The notes: generated by a model not told the origin, from the sequence alone. DNA of 64,000 nucleotides from Ceratopteris richardii (GCA_020310875.1 CM035422.1:54019894-54083893), one strand, 5' to 3'; shown: positions 1 to 13,905, counted from the first letter of the stretch. Numbers and translations are program-made.

Positions 1-315
1 GAGGCAAAGAAGAAAGAGGCTAGAATGGTTGTTGCAGAAGCCTCTACACCAAAAACAGAGTCGGCTAATCTTCTGCAAGGAGAAGAATGGGTGTTTACTA
101 CTGTTTGCAGTTTTGACCCATCTTCTCATGAGCAGTGCATGTTTGCAGTAGACTCAGATGTTTGGTACTTTGAAAGTGGGGCGACCAAACATATTACCTC
201 GCAGCGCAGTTTCTTCTCTTCACTCGAGCCTTCCCCTACAAGGAATACTGTTACATGCGCCAACAACTCCTCTTATCCTGTTATGGGAGTTGGTAAGATC
301 ATTTTGACTACTACT
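1..315 (+). pseudogene. Copia A1 gag C-terminus and aspartic protease fragment
   Basis: The frame is open from the window edge; the first ATG at 25 is internal. It reads through a lysine-rich stretch that in A2 follows the gag zinc knuckle, then into the retroviral-type aspartic protease. The active-site loop reads YFESGATKHIT, where the Copia consensus has DSGA: the catalytic Asp is Glu. The frame is broken after GKIILTTT by the MITE at 316. The protease would normally cleave the Gag-Pol polyprotein inside the virus-like particle; this copy cannot make a complete enzyme. Confidence 0.85.
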
Positions 316-691
316 CATAGTTGGTACTCGTACCAGTACGAGTAGATTCGTACGTACCTCTCGTACCATACGTACTCGTACGTATTCGTACCAATTGGTA
401 CCAAAATTTTTATTTTCCATTTTGACTTGAATTTATTAAGAAAATACATTGGTTTTGAAGCTATGCTAGTTAGAGAACAATTATCTTCATGCATAGATAC
501 AATATTATCCATATTCATGGCAAAAAGTACCCTTCATATGTGTACACTCCCACATACATGAAAAGATGGGAAAAAAATATTGGTACTAATATCGTACGGA
601 TTTGTACCTCATGATTAGTACGTACCTTGCATCGTACTATTACGTACCGTACCTGTCGTACGGATCGTACCTGACCAACTATGCTACTACT
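308..691. mobile_element. hAT-like MITE with 8-bp target duplication
   Basis: A 368-bp insertion (316-683) is flanked by the direct repeat CTACTACT at 308-315 and 684-691. Removing one repeat and the insert rejoins the protease frame exactly as in A3. The insert ends are inverted repeats: it starts CATAGTTGGT and ends ACCAACTATG, a perfect 10-bp terminal inverted repeat. Both subterminal regions are crowded with GTACGTACC-like motifs. It has no coding capacity. An 8-bp duplication, short TIRs and subterminal motif clusters are typical of hAT-superfamily non-autonomous elements; the superfamily call is an inference. Confidence 0.85.
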
Positions 692-1258
692 GGTGGTAGT
701 TCTTTCACTTTGTCAGATGCTTTATTTGTACCAGGGATCAAGAAGAACCTGTTATCAGTTTCTGCATTAGCCAAGATAGACTTGGTTGTGAAATTTGTTG
801 ATGATAGGTGCACAGTTCATGATCTGTCAAATGGCGATGTGATTATTGCTCTTGGAATTTTATGTCGTGTGCTCTATAAGCTCATAGACTATGAAAGATC
901 TGTCAATGATTTGGCATGTGGAGTACATGATTCTCAGGCTTTGTCAGATGCAAAGCTTTGGCATGCACGCTTTGGTCATCTGAATTTTGCTAGTTTTCTA
1001 CGCTTGCAGAAATCTGAAATGGTGTCCTCTTTGCCCAAACTTGAGGCACCTGGAAAACATGTTTGTGAAGGCTGTATTTTGGGCAAAATGCAGCGTTCGT
1101 CATTTCCAAAAGATGGTTCAGTTCGGGCTACTCAGAAATTGAAGCTTGTACATAATGATGTCTGTGGTCCTATGCAGATACCTTCTTTTGGAAATTATCT
1201 TTACTTCGTGACTTTCATTGATGATTTTTCCAGGCATGCATGCGTATATCCATTATAG
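684..1258 (+). pseudogene. Copia A1 GAG-pre-integrase and integrase N-terminus
   Basis: After the MITE the frame resumes in the end of the protease domain, then the GAG-pre-integrase region with the HHCC zinc-binding residues (WHARFGHLNF then CEGCILGK). The integrase core begins with HNDVCGPM; the usual first catalytic Asp is present, although HSDVCGP is the form in A2 and A3. A TAG stop at 1256-1258 follows FSRHACVYPL, where A2 continues into AKSEVF. Integrase would insert the cDNA into the host genome; this copy is dead. Confidence 0.88.
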
Positions 1259-2111
1259 GCAAAGTCCAAAGTGTTCATGTGCTTCAAACAGTTTTTGGTT
1301 TTGGCTGAAAATCTGTCAGCATGTAAAATGGGCACCCTTTGTTCTGATCGAGGGGGGGAATATATGTCTTTTGATTTTAATGCATTTTAGGCTGAACATG
1401 GGATAAAACACTAGTGTACAGTGGTGTATACACCTCAACAGAATGGAGTTGCTGAACGAAAGAACAGGTCACTCGTGGAGATGTCGAGGTGTATGGTCAA
1501 GAGTCAGGCTTTACCACATAGTTTCTGGCTTGGGGCTGTCATGTGTGCAACATATGTACTTAACAAGTGTCCCACTAAAGCACTGTAGTGTATCACTCCA
1601 TATGAGGCTTGGCATGATCGCAAGCCATCTGTTGCTCATCTGCGTGTTTTTGGTTGTTTGGCATATGCATTAGTGCCTGAACATCGCATGAAATTGGATG
1701 ATAAAGCAGTAAAATGTATTTTTGTTGGGTAGAGTTGTGAAAGTAAAGGTTATCATCTGTATCATCCACACTAAACGCATTCTGGTTAGCCGTGATATTG
1801 TTTTTGTGGAAGATGCTATTCAGTCATTGCTTTCATATACTAAGGAGACATCTCTTAACTCCAAAGACATGTATAATACTTTGCTTCCTCTTTTTACAGG
1901 TGGACAGTCTAGTGTTGGTCCTAATGAGGAAACTTCTCAGCCTTTGCAGGTTTCAGGTGATGATGAAGATCATTCCATTTTTGATGCAGATGTGGATGAT
2001 GCACTTGTTGATGAGAGAGCTGATATTGAGCAGGCAAAAACTATGCCAAAATGGCTGGTGCAGACTTTGCGTGATAACAAATTAGATGCACCTCTGTCAT
2101 ATCGTACTCGA
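1259..2111 (+). pseudogene. Copia A1 integrase C-terminus and Pol linker
   Basis: Directly after the stop the homology continues in several frames. Recognisable blocks are SDRGGEYMS (second catalytic Asp region), YTPQQNGVAERKN (third catalytic residue region), [20 protein letters not shown] and the IVFVEDAIQSLLS linker. At least four stops or frameshifts lie between 1259 and 1800. The last block (about 1800-2108) is open and highly acidic, matching the linker before reverse transcriptase in A3. Homology ends near 2111. Confidence 0.85.
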
Positions 2112-2267
2112 TATTTATGATTTATCAGAGTTCAGAATTTTCTCCCTCGACTATAGTGTTTTATGCCACATGGTTCAATGGTTGTAGTTTGTTATTTATA
2201 GGTTTTAACATGCAAAATATATATTTAATATGTATATACTATATTTATGAGCACATGTGTACTTGTA

Positions 2268-2652
<385 letters not shown>

Positions 2653-2671
2653 TGTTTTTACGTCTATTAGG

Positions 2672-2687
2672 AGGCCGAACTCGGCCT
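2672..2687. promoter_or_regulatory. 3' UTR palindrome of LINE copy A
   Basis: The sequence AGGCCGAACTCGGCCT forms six-base-pair arms around a 4-nt loop, about 20 nt before the CT tail of the minus-strand element. The same position in copies B and C carries AGGCCA/TGGCCT arms, so the pair differences compensate. It is a likely RNA hairpin for recognition by the element's own reverse transcriptase. Confidence 0.65.
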
Positions 2688-2915
2688 ATGAGACAAATCG
2701 ATGTACATGGGTGTATCTTCTGTCAATCAGAAAAGATAAAAGTGCTGAAAAGAAACTGGTTAAGCTGATATAGATCTCCGTAGTGTGCATGTGGGGATAC
2801 CCATGAAAGTGGTGGGGGGTGTATGGAGTGCGATATCTATGATAGTCTATATGCAAAAGGGTAGTACAACAACCATGAGAATGCATCTAAAACGACTAAC
2901 TAGCTCCATCCTGTG

Positions 2916-5900
2916 CTAGTGGGTGGGATGTAATATGTGATACATAGGTGGAGGTGGAGTCAGGGCCACCCTGATGGCTGCAACGGGATCGGCCATCATC
3001 TGGGATCGTCTCTCCTCCATGGCGCGATGGTCACAAGCCTGGATCTCCGCAATCTGGTGTCGGTGAAGTCTCGGGGCCCGATATCCTATATCACGGGGTC
3101 GTCTCCTAGCTCGAGATATCTGAGCCTGCTGAAGAGTCACCCCGATCGGTATGTGGGCTGAGGGGGGGAGGGCTGCAGCACGTCGTGGAATAAAGAAGTC
3201 AGTGAGCTGACTCTGTCTCCCTCCTGTATGGAGTGCTACAGTAGGCTGGAGTAGGGAATCTCTGTGACTCTGTATCTCTAGTAAGAATCGCCCGAGCTGT
3301 CGCTGGTCTCTAGAGTCCATGATCTCTCGGAGGGTGGGCTGCCCTGCAAACAGAGTCTCGTATCTGCCTCTGATGCCATCATATGCGCTACATCTGCATA
3401 CAAAGTGCTCCTCATCCTCCATCTCTACTCTGCATACTCTGCATATCCGCTCCTCTCTGGGAATGTCTGCGGCTCTGCCCGTCTCAATCTCGAGTCGGTG
3501 TGATGAGACTCTCAGCTGGCCAATCGCTACCCTCAAGCTATGAGGCATGTGAGTATCCATGTAGCGTGGTCGCTGGATGAAACCGTCAGCTAGTATGTCT
3601 ATGAACTGGTCTCGATAGTGCGATAGTCTCGATCCCATGTGTGGTGTGTGCCATGTCTGACTAATGTAGAGCTGCCAGAGATCCTGTCTGAGCACAACAT
3701 TCCTCTCACGACGAGAGAGGTGGATGTGAGGTGAGTCTGGGTCATACTGAAAAGGCGGCAATCTGTCCATATCAAGTCCATGACTATCAAACCAGACTCT
3801 AACCTGAGTGTACCAAGCTCTCTCATATCCTAACTCTGATATCTGTATAGATGCCTCAAGAGCTCTGTGTGTGAGTCTATCTGTAGGGAGGTCCCTAATC
3901 CTCTGAATAAAGCAGATAGTCTGGAATAGTGCCTCTACTGCCATGGGTGGTGCAGCTAGCTCTGCCCTGATGATGTCATGTGGCACCGACTGTTTCCCAC
4001 GAAATAATCGCGAGATCATACGTACCTGTGGCCTCTCGATCGCACTCCACTGGGTGACTGTGAGACCTGGGGCCCAAACCGTCGCAGCATACATCATAGC
4101 TGGTCTGACCAGTGTGTCAAATAGCCAGCCCTTCGTGCGGGGCTCCTGGAAGTGTGCTTGGTGACATCTCCGCTCTAACATGGCTAAAGCTGCATATCCG
4201 CGTGTGAGTCTATCGGTGGCTGCCTGTCTCATGCTGAAGGGGCCAGGCAAGCTCGTGAATGTGACTCCGAGATAGACATAGGAAGTGACCACCTCAATCT
4301 GTCCACCACCAGCTCTGAATCCTGCTCCATTCCTCACCATGGGGGAGGTGTGGAAGATCATGACCTTGGTCTTGCCAAGGTTTACTGTCAAGCCCCTCTG
4401 TGTACAAAACTCATCCAGGGCCTCAAGGTGGCGCTGTAATCCCTCGGGTGACTCTGAAATCAAGACAATGTCATCGGCATATAATAAAATGTGGACATGT
4501 GTACCTGCGAGGTCTGCACCCTCTCCTCCGGCTCGGAGAATGTAGTCCTCAATCTCGTCAATGTAGAGACCAAATAGAGTGGGAGAGAGTGGGCAGCCTT
4601 GCTTAACACCGATGGTGCTAGCAATGGCCTCAGACATACCTCCTGGACACCGTACCCTCCCAGTCACCTGCTCATAGAGTGCATAGATGGCCCAAATCAT
4701 CCCTGATGGTACTCCCAAGCTCTGGAGGCGTTGGAAGAGCCTCTCTCGCGGCACTGTATCAAAAGCTTTGCGGAAGTCCACAAAGCAGCAATATAGCCTC
4801 TTCTTCCGCACCCTCGCCCCATCAATGAGGCAGCGCAGAATGAAGATGTGATCAATAGTAGAGAAAGCTCGTCGAAAACCTGCTTGGCCTCGTGCTCGTA
4901 GCCCCTCAGTCTCTGCATATGAACTGAGCTCTGCCTCAAGTATGGCACCGTATAGTTTGGCCATGGTGTGGCCAATCATGATGGTCCTGTAGTTCCCTGG
5001 ATCCAGGGTGTCGCCAGATTTGTGGATAGGCACAATGGTGTGCCTAGTCCACTCCTCTGGGAAGCCCTCTCCTATAGCCCGGTTGAAGACATGTGCAATC
5101 AACGGGGCTATAGTGGAGGCTGCATATATGAGATGCTCGCTCTGCAATCCTGCGTGGTCTGTCGAACGTCCATGTCGAAGTCATCGTATGGCCCTCTCAA
5201 CCATCTTTGCTGTGAAGAGAGAAGAACTAGTAGGGCGAGGCTCAAGTGGCTGGGGAATGGGAGGCTGCCTAGGTACCTCATATAACCTCTGAGCATAATC
5301 ATGCCATGTGTGTGGGTCTCCAATAGGTGTGGTCGGGCGTGGCTCTCGTAGGCTGCGCCATGCTGCAGCACTGTCCATACTCATAAAGAGATGGTATAGC
5401 TCAAGCTCCTGTGCCTCCTGAAAGGCTTGCCTCTTTCGACGTGTGAGAGTCTTCATCTGTCCCTTGGCCTCTCTCTCTGTGATCTCTCCCAATGCTCGCT
5501 GAGCTCGTAGTCGGCGGTAAAGATCTCTGCAATCCTCATCATACCAACGATGTTGTGGCATAGTCCCGGGAGGAGGTGTGTGACGAGAATGGATGGTGTG
5601 TTGGAAGGAGCTGATGGCTGATGTCTGAAGAACTGATGCTATCTGAGAGGTGAGTAGGGATAGTGGAGTGTCAGGATGAAGTAAGAGAAGACCCTGCTCG
5701 ACTCGAGCCGCATATATGTGAGCTAGCTCGTGTGTGAAGTGGATGGTGGTGTGTGGGATGCGTGCTGCGGGTATGCGTGTAGGGGTGTCTCCCTTCAGGG
5801 AGAGTGCGAGGTATGTGTGATCAGCCCCAATGGGTATGGGTGGGATGGTGAATGAGGTAAGTAGGTGGATGGCCTCTCTGGACCCCATGACGTAATCTAC

Positions 5901-6604
5901 TGTACTTCCCCCGCCATCTGTGACTGAGTGTGGTATGCATGTCAATCCTCCTGAGGTAGGCCACTGAGTCATCCCGTTATAGATAACGAGATTATGTCGA
6001 GAGCCTAGTCTGAGTAGGTGAGTGCCATAGTGAGTGTGTGTAGCGTCAGCTGAAGCTCGAGCTGTAGACTCATCCTCTATGGTATGTAGTATCTCCGGGT
6101 CTTCTGGGTCAAATATCTCACACTGATCATTGCCTGTCCTGGCATTGAAGTCTCCCATAAGGAAGACTTCCCCTAATGCATAGTACTCTGTAATCTCTTC
6201 TGACAAGCAAGTGTATGGTGAGTCCTCCTCTTGATCTATGATAGCGAAACGCGAGCTAGAAGGAGCAAAGTAGCATAATGCTATGAAGATGATCCTCTCC
6301 TGCGAGAGCTGGAGTCGAATCCAAAGATATCTGGCCTGTGAATCACGTGCGACTATCTGTATCCTGCTCTGAAGTCCATCTCTAAAGAGTATGGCTACTC
6401 CTCCTGATCCTCGGGTGGTGTGCTGACGTGTACACTCTCTGTATGTGGACTCCCACTGAAAACCGTGGACACGAGGTAGGCCCCGGTCCGGGCTCTCATG
6501 TGTCTCTGTGAGCATAATGATGTCTTTGCCTTTGCGCACCTCTTCCAATCTCTCTGGGTGTGTCCATAGATCTCCATTGCAGTTCCAAACTGCAAGGTGT
6601 ATCT
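2916..6604 (-). pseudogene. LINE A endonuclease-reverse transcriptase polyprotein, one internal stop
   Basis: The N-terminal part (6604 to 5184) is an APE-type endonuclease: AVWNCNG, LTETHE (catalytic Glu), GDFNAR, STVDYVMG and GADHTYLAL (catalytic His region) occur in order. The C-terminal part (5180 to 2916) is a reverse transcriptase with VDFRKAFDTVP, KQGCPLSP and LYADDIVLI (the catalytic Asp pair, near 4465-4490). A cysteine/histidine motif CRVC...EEHFVCRC follows at about 3390-3450. The two halves are in the same frame and separated only by one TGA at 5181-5183, where CGA (Arg) would fit. The protein would nick target DNA and copy its own RNA there. Clade assignment (L1-like or another APE-type clade) was not possible by eye. 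Confidence 0.9.
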
Positions 6605-6634
6605 CCTCGAGAGAGAGAGAGAGAAGAAAGAAAG
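6605..6634. repeat. Short (GA)n/(GAAA)n tract between LINE copies A and C
   Basis: About 25 bp of GA repeat with GAAA units separates the 3' UTR of copy C from the endonuclease start of copy A. On the minus strand it is the tail of C and the insertion point of A. Confidence 0.85.

Positions 6635-9060
<2,426 letters not shown>

Positions 9061-9102
<42 letters not shown>
9061..9102. repeat. (TC)21 microsatellite
   Basis: A perfect TC repeat of 42 bp. From 9103 to 9333 no gene, RNA or repeat is recognised; this stretch separates the microsatellite from Copia C. Confidence 0.95.
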
Positions 9103-9104
<2 letters not shown>

Positions 9105-9333
9105 GTCTCATGGCAGATCTGGAGAAGGAGACTCAGACCCTTGAAATCGCACGCCTGAACTTACAACATTAAGTGCGTGCTTCGAAGCCCTTTTTATTCC
9201 AGACTTGGAGTAGGAAAAACGTGCGGGGAAGTGGGAATAAGGCAAATGTCTGCCAGGTGGGAGACCTGAATGAGACGTGTGGGGAAAAATCCATGTGTAT
9301 CATGGATTCTCCTCCTCTATGACTTCTCAAAAT

Positions 9334-11049
9334 CTAAATTTTTGACTGACTTTCATTTTCAACCATAGCTAAGAACTTCTTGAAAGTAGGAAAGACGTCT
9401 GACTTTACTTTAATACCATAAATCCACGAATATCTTGAGAAATCATCAATGAAAGTAACAAAATACCTGAAACTTTGAATGAAATTTGTTCTCATAAGAC
9501 CATTCACATCTGAATGTATGATTTGCAACTTCCTTGTGGCCGTGATGTATCCATGTTTCTTGAAAGGAAGTTTCCACACGATTCTGTATCATCTGGTACA
9601 GCAAAATTAGGCAAACTCTCCAGCATATCATGATCTTTGATGTGCTTGAGAGCTGTGTAACTTATATGACCAAATCTAGCATGCGATAACTTCATGTTCT
9701 CCTTAGATGTAGAAGACGTAGAAACATTAGCATGACTAATTTTGGATAACACAAACATGCCTCTTCTGTTTTCACCTTGAAGTAGATAATGCTCCTCATT
9801 AGGTGAGAGGATTTGAGATGAATCTTTCTTAAAAACAACTTTAAAACCATCTGACAAAAAAGTAGATATAGAGAGCAAATTCTTCTTCATTTGTGGTACA
9901 TAAAGAACATTAGAAATTGTGAAATCACCACTTGCATTGGATTTAAGGCTCACTTCTCCAACACCTACGGCATCCAAATTATGACCATCTGTAATGATCA
10001 CTCTTGTTCCTGAAGAGTTAGTAAGAGAAGAAAATACCTTTCTGCAACCTGTTATATGTTTAGTAGCTCAAGAATAAAAATTCCAAGGATTATCTGAAAT
10101 TGCATTTAATGCTGCTTGAGCAGAAGCTATTTCATAACACATGCATAGGATTCTTCCTTTAAAGATTTAGGTTTTGATTCATCTTCAACACTAGTACTTC
10201 ATGCTTTCTTTTTCTCATTAAAAATCCTTATTCTGTATTTTGCTATGAAATGGCTTGGTTTCTTATAGTAATGGAAAATTCTTTTCTTTGAACTGGATGT
10301 AGTAGCATACTCTTCTTCTCCTTCTTTGTGGTTTCCTTCTTCTTCTTCCACTTAGATGATGATAACATTGCTTCATCATTCTCTTCCATACTCTTTTGTT
10401 GATCCTCGTCTTGAAGTAACACGAACTGCAATTCTTCAAATGAAAGTTCTCTATCTCTTGTAGAGAGAGAGATAAAGTAACAAAAGCACGATATGTAGAT
10501 GGAGGTGAGTTTAGAAGTGTGTTTACCATCTCCTCATCTGAAATATTGACTCCAACATTGAGTAACTAATCTCATAAATCTTTGAGCTTCAAAATATGTG
10601 AATGAACATACTCTCCAACTTGCATCTTTGTGTTGGCTAGCTGTCTCCTAAGATGAACTTTCCTAACAGGATTCTTGCTCTGATAGAGATTCTCTAACTC
10701 AAACCAAGCCTAACAAGAGGTTTTGCATGACTTGATTTGGGGTATAATATGCCTCTGGACCCCCATAGCAATATATGAAAGTGTTTGTGCATCCCTTGAA
10801 TCCCATCTGGTTTGCTCTTCTGTAAGAAGTAATCTGGTAGTAGTATGGATCCCCATAGCAATATATGAAAGTGTTTGTGCATCCCTTGAATCCCATCTGG
10901 TTTTCTCTTTTGTAAGAAGTAATCTGGTAGTAGTACGGACTCTTGTGAAAGAGGCCGCAGAGAGATACGTCGTGGTGTTCTCGATTGCTCCAAACACCAA
11001 GGGAGTGGGCTCCTACGTGAGGAGAGAGAATGTAGAGAGAGAAACCTGC
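9334..11049 (-). pseudogene. Copia C gag, protease and integrase remnant
   Basis: Reading right to left, a gag region (about 11000-10243) contains KTRWDSRDAQTLSYIAMG and LENLYQSKNPVRKVHLRRQL, typical of Copia Gag. The protease tail and GAG-pre-integrase follow (10001-9504: VLYVPQMKKNLLSIS, LSHARFGHI). The integrase start (9579-9334: IIHSDVNG, YFVTFIDDFSRYSWIY) ends the copy. RT and RNase H are missing; homology stops near 9334. Gag carries a ~94-bp tandem duplication (10757-10937) and several stops. Confidence 0.85.
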
Positions 11050-11335
11050 GCAAAAATTTGGAGAAGAAGATGGAGAAGCTGACGTTGAAGAAATCCTAAT
11101 CAAGTTATGAGAGATTTGGGACCAAGTCTTATTGATAAATGACTTTTAGATCATTTGGGCACGTTCACACATGACCAATGACCAAAAGTCAAAAATAATG
11201 TAAATGCCTATAACTCCTCAATTTGGGGTCCAAAAAATATAACAAAAATATGTCTGGAAAGCTCGCAAAGAGAGCTTTCACATGGAAGGATCAAAATATA
11301 TAAAAGGAAAGTCCTTGGGGCCTTTATCCTTAACA
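11050..11335 (-). repeat. LTR-like segment between Copia B and Copia C
   Basis: On the minus strand Copia B RNase H ends at 11373 and is followed by a purine-rich stretch (AAGTGGAAGGT). Sequence beginning TGTTAAGGATAAAGG at 11335 then fits the start of a 3' LTR. Copia C gag begins at its other end, so the segment could be the 3' LTR of B and the 5' LTR of C at once. The lower boundary was not resolved and no tRNA primer site was found there. Confidence 0.55.
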
Positions 11336-11372
11336 ACCTTCCACTTAAAAGACCAAGGAGGGCTCCTTTAAG

Positions 11373-12857
11373 CTAAGTAACTCCCACCATTTGTATACAT
11401 AGCTGATGTTGTGCTTTGGGTAGACACTTCGTGAGAGCATATGCAGGATTGTGTGAAGTATTGACCTTGATCAAAGTGATCAGGCTATCCTCCAACACCT
11501 CTCTGATGAAGCGGAATCTCACATCAATATGCTTTGTGTGAGCATGAAACATATCATTCTTTGCCAAACATACAGCACTCTGGCTATCGCATCCAAGAAC
11601 AGGTGCCTTTTCAGGCATCCCAAACTCATTGCACAAGTGGACTAACCAAATGGCTTCTTTGGAAGCCTATGTGGCTAAAATATATTCAGCCTCTGTAGTA
11701 GATAGTGCAACTATCCTCTGAAGTCTAGAGCACCATGAAATAGCTCCACTTGCAAGGGTGTATACATAGCCACTTGTGGACTTGCGTGTCCACATCACCC
11801 GCCATGTCTGAATGACAAAGTCCTTTTAACTTCAGTGGACCCTTTCCATAACATAGGCATTTACCTTTAGTCCCTTTCAAATATCTCAAGATAGATTTGA
11901 CTGCGTCCCAATGAGCTCTACTAGGATTAGCCGTGAACCTGCTAACAACTCCCACTGCATGAGCTATGTTTGGCCGAGTGGCAACCATAGGATACATAAG
12001 TGAACCACAAGCGGATGCATATGGAACCACAAGCTATGTTTGGCCGAGTCCCAATGAGCTCTACCAGGATTAGCTGTGAACTTGCTAACAACTCCCACTG
12101 CATGAGCTATGGTTGGCAACCATAGGATACATAAGTGAACCACAAGCTGATGCATATGGAACACTCTTCATGTAATTGGCTGCATCATCATCTTTGGGAC
12201 AGTCATCCTTGGAAAGCTTAACATGTGGCTGCAATGGCACTCCAAGAGGCTTATCATCAGCCACATTAAATCTGTCCAGCACTTTTTCGATGTACTTTTC
12301 TTGGGATAAATGCAAAGTATTCTGCTGCCTATCCCTTTACGCATACCAAGAATATGCTCAGCTTCCCTAAGTTCTTTCATTGAGAATGCAAAGTTCAGCT
12401 GCTGTTTTAGAGCATTCAGAGTGCTCCTTTTCCTCCCAGCCAGCAGCATATCATCTACATACAGCACAAGAATGATTGTGCTGCCATCCTTATCCTTTTT
12501 TCTGAACAAACAGTGGTCTGTATGGCTTCTTTTGAACCCATGTTTGAACATAAATGCATCAAACTTTTTATACCATTGTCTAGGGGCCTGTTTCAGCCCA
12601 TATAAACTCCTTTTCAGCTTGCATACCAGATGTTCTTTTCCAGGAATGGCATATCCTTCTTGCTGTTTCATGTACAGCTCTTATCTAAATCACCATGCAA
12701 AAAGGTTGTTTTAACATCCATTTGGATTAACTCCAAATCCAAGGGAGCTGTGAGAGCAAACAACACATGTAATGTTTTAATTACTAGAGAGAACACCTCT
12801 TGGAAATCAATGCCCTCTTTTTGGGCATATCCCTTAGCAACCAGCCTTGCCTTATAC
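11373..12857 (-). pseudogene. Copia B reverse transcriptase (C-terminal part) and RNase H
   Basis: RT palm and thumb are spread over three frames from 12857 to 11725: [51 protein letters not shown] and LYVDDMLLAGRK with the intact catalytic Asp pair. RNase H (11700-11373) has CDSQSAVCLAKN and HTKHIDVRFRFIRE. A tandem duplication at 11911-12165 repeats the SACGSLMYPMVATRP block. Frameshifts at about 12668, 12315 and 11964 make it non-functional. Confidence 0.87.
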
Positions 12858-13905
12858 CATGGTTGACGCGGTTCTCGAACCTTACCCCTGAAAGGTTCCA
12901 TTCGGTTCGAACCGAACCGAACCTTATGAATAGATGCGGTTCTTTGACACTTTTCGATACAATGGAATCGAATTAGTTCGGCTTGGTTCATCTATAAGGT
13001 CCAATTTGGTGCGGTTAGGCTTCTTGGTTCGTAGGCAAATTGCGTACTTAGCCTTTAGGGTACTTTGGTTTACGTGGATATGCCATCTTGTATTGTCGTT
13101 ATCTGCTAGCATCTTTCACGAGAGCAAAGCATTTCCCGAGCATGTTTCACCATACACACATCTCAAGAGTCACACACATATCACTGACTACAATGCATAC
13201 ACACATGTGAAGTGTCACACACACACGTGTCATAGACACATGTGACATGTCACACACACACATCATGCATGATTGATGTCACACAAACACATAGACAATG
13301 GTCACACATACTCAAATGTCACACACATAGACACGTCACACACACTTAGATGTCACACACACATATCATGCATGATTGATGTCACACAAACACGTAGACA
13401 ATGGCCACACGTGTCACACATCTCATACATGTCACATATATGACACATGCCACACACCCATGCCACTTGGTTGTCGGTCGCAAGCACACAAAGAGTGACA
13501 AATGATGTCAACGGCTTCTAATCAGGCACGTACACATGCATCATACATCACACACGTTTGCAAGACATGCCTGATGCACATAGTGATACATTTCACAAAC
13601 AAAGTGAGAGATGATATCAACATTTGTTGATCACACATAGCAAGTATCATAGGAGCATGATTTGAATATTTTTACCAGAGGTGAAAACTTGCATATACGA
13701 AATACAAGTATACGTTATGATTTTGTAATGCAATGCACCTTACACGACTTTCTCCAAAAGAAAGGTAAGGTCATGGTACCTTAAACACACCTAACAAACC
13801 CTAAACGAACCTTACGCACCTTACCTGGGACGTAAGGTTCGGTCCTCGTACCTTAAACGCACCGAATGCACCGAACCAAATGCACCTGACCACCTTGCCT
13901 TATAC
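12850..13905. mobile_element. hAT-like non-autonomous element, 1040 bp, in Copia B RT
   Basis: The 8-bp repeat CCTTATAC flanks it at 12850-12857 and 13898-13905. Excising it rejoins the RT frame (KTKYKAR to KARLVAKGY). It starts CATGGTTGAC and ends GACCACCTTG, imperfect inverted termini similar to those of the MITE at 316. Subterminal regions carry opposing GGTTCG and CGAACC motifs, including the 16-bp palindrome TTCGGTTCGAACCGAA at 12901-12916. The middle (about 13140-13480) is a TGTCACACACAC-rich minisatellite. No transposase is encoded. Confidence 0.82.
13140..13480. repeat. CACACA/TGTCACAC minisatellite
   Basis: It contains a ~50-bp unit with ATCATGCATGATTGATGTCA and ACACAAACAC that occurs at about 13254 and again at about 13355, plus many looser copies of TGTCACACACAC. 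It lies inside the hAT-like element. Confidence 0.8.

Larger units (their letters stand above)
1..2111 (+). mobile_element. Copia LTR retrotransposon A1, partial
   Basis: This is the plus-strand copy of the most abundant Copia family in the window (family A; other copies A2-A5 lie on the minus strand from 18.8 to 52.7 kb). Gag end, protease, GAG-pre-integrase and integrase follow in Copia order. The 5' end lies beyond the window edge. The 3' side stops abruptly near 2111, just after the residues PLSYRTR that in A3 lead on into reverse transcriptase, so RT, RNase H and the 3' LTR are missing. A MITE splits it at 316-683. It is a truncated, non-autonomous relic. Confidence 0.9.
2653..6604 (-). 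mobile_element. LINE (non-LTR retrotransposon) copy A, nearly full length
   Basis: The element is a minus-strand non-LTR retrotransposon with an endonuclease-reverse transcriptase ORF, a short 3' UTR (2653-2915) and a (CT)n tail running into the microsatellite. It has no LTRs and no poly(A). Its 5' boundary is abrupt: the endonuclease frame starts immediately after a short (CT)n tract that is the tail of the neighbouring copy C. No suitable ATG lies in frame at the start of the endonuclease, so a few 5' codons or a first ORF may be missing. It shares its 3' UTR with copies B and C. Confidence 0.9.

Noticed and set aside
10676..10700. GCTCTGATAGAG near Copia C as a possible tRNA primer site
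   Set aside because: The match to the initiator-Met primer site stops after eight bases, and it lies inside gag coding sequence.
13140..13480. Regularly spaced short repeats resembling an array
   Set aside because: The units are CACA-rich and irregular, with no unique spacers of constant size; a minisatellite, not CRISPR.
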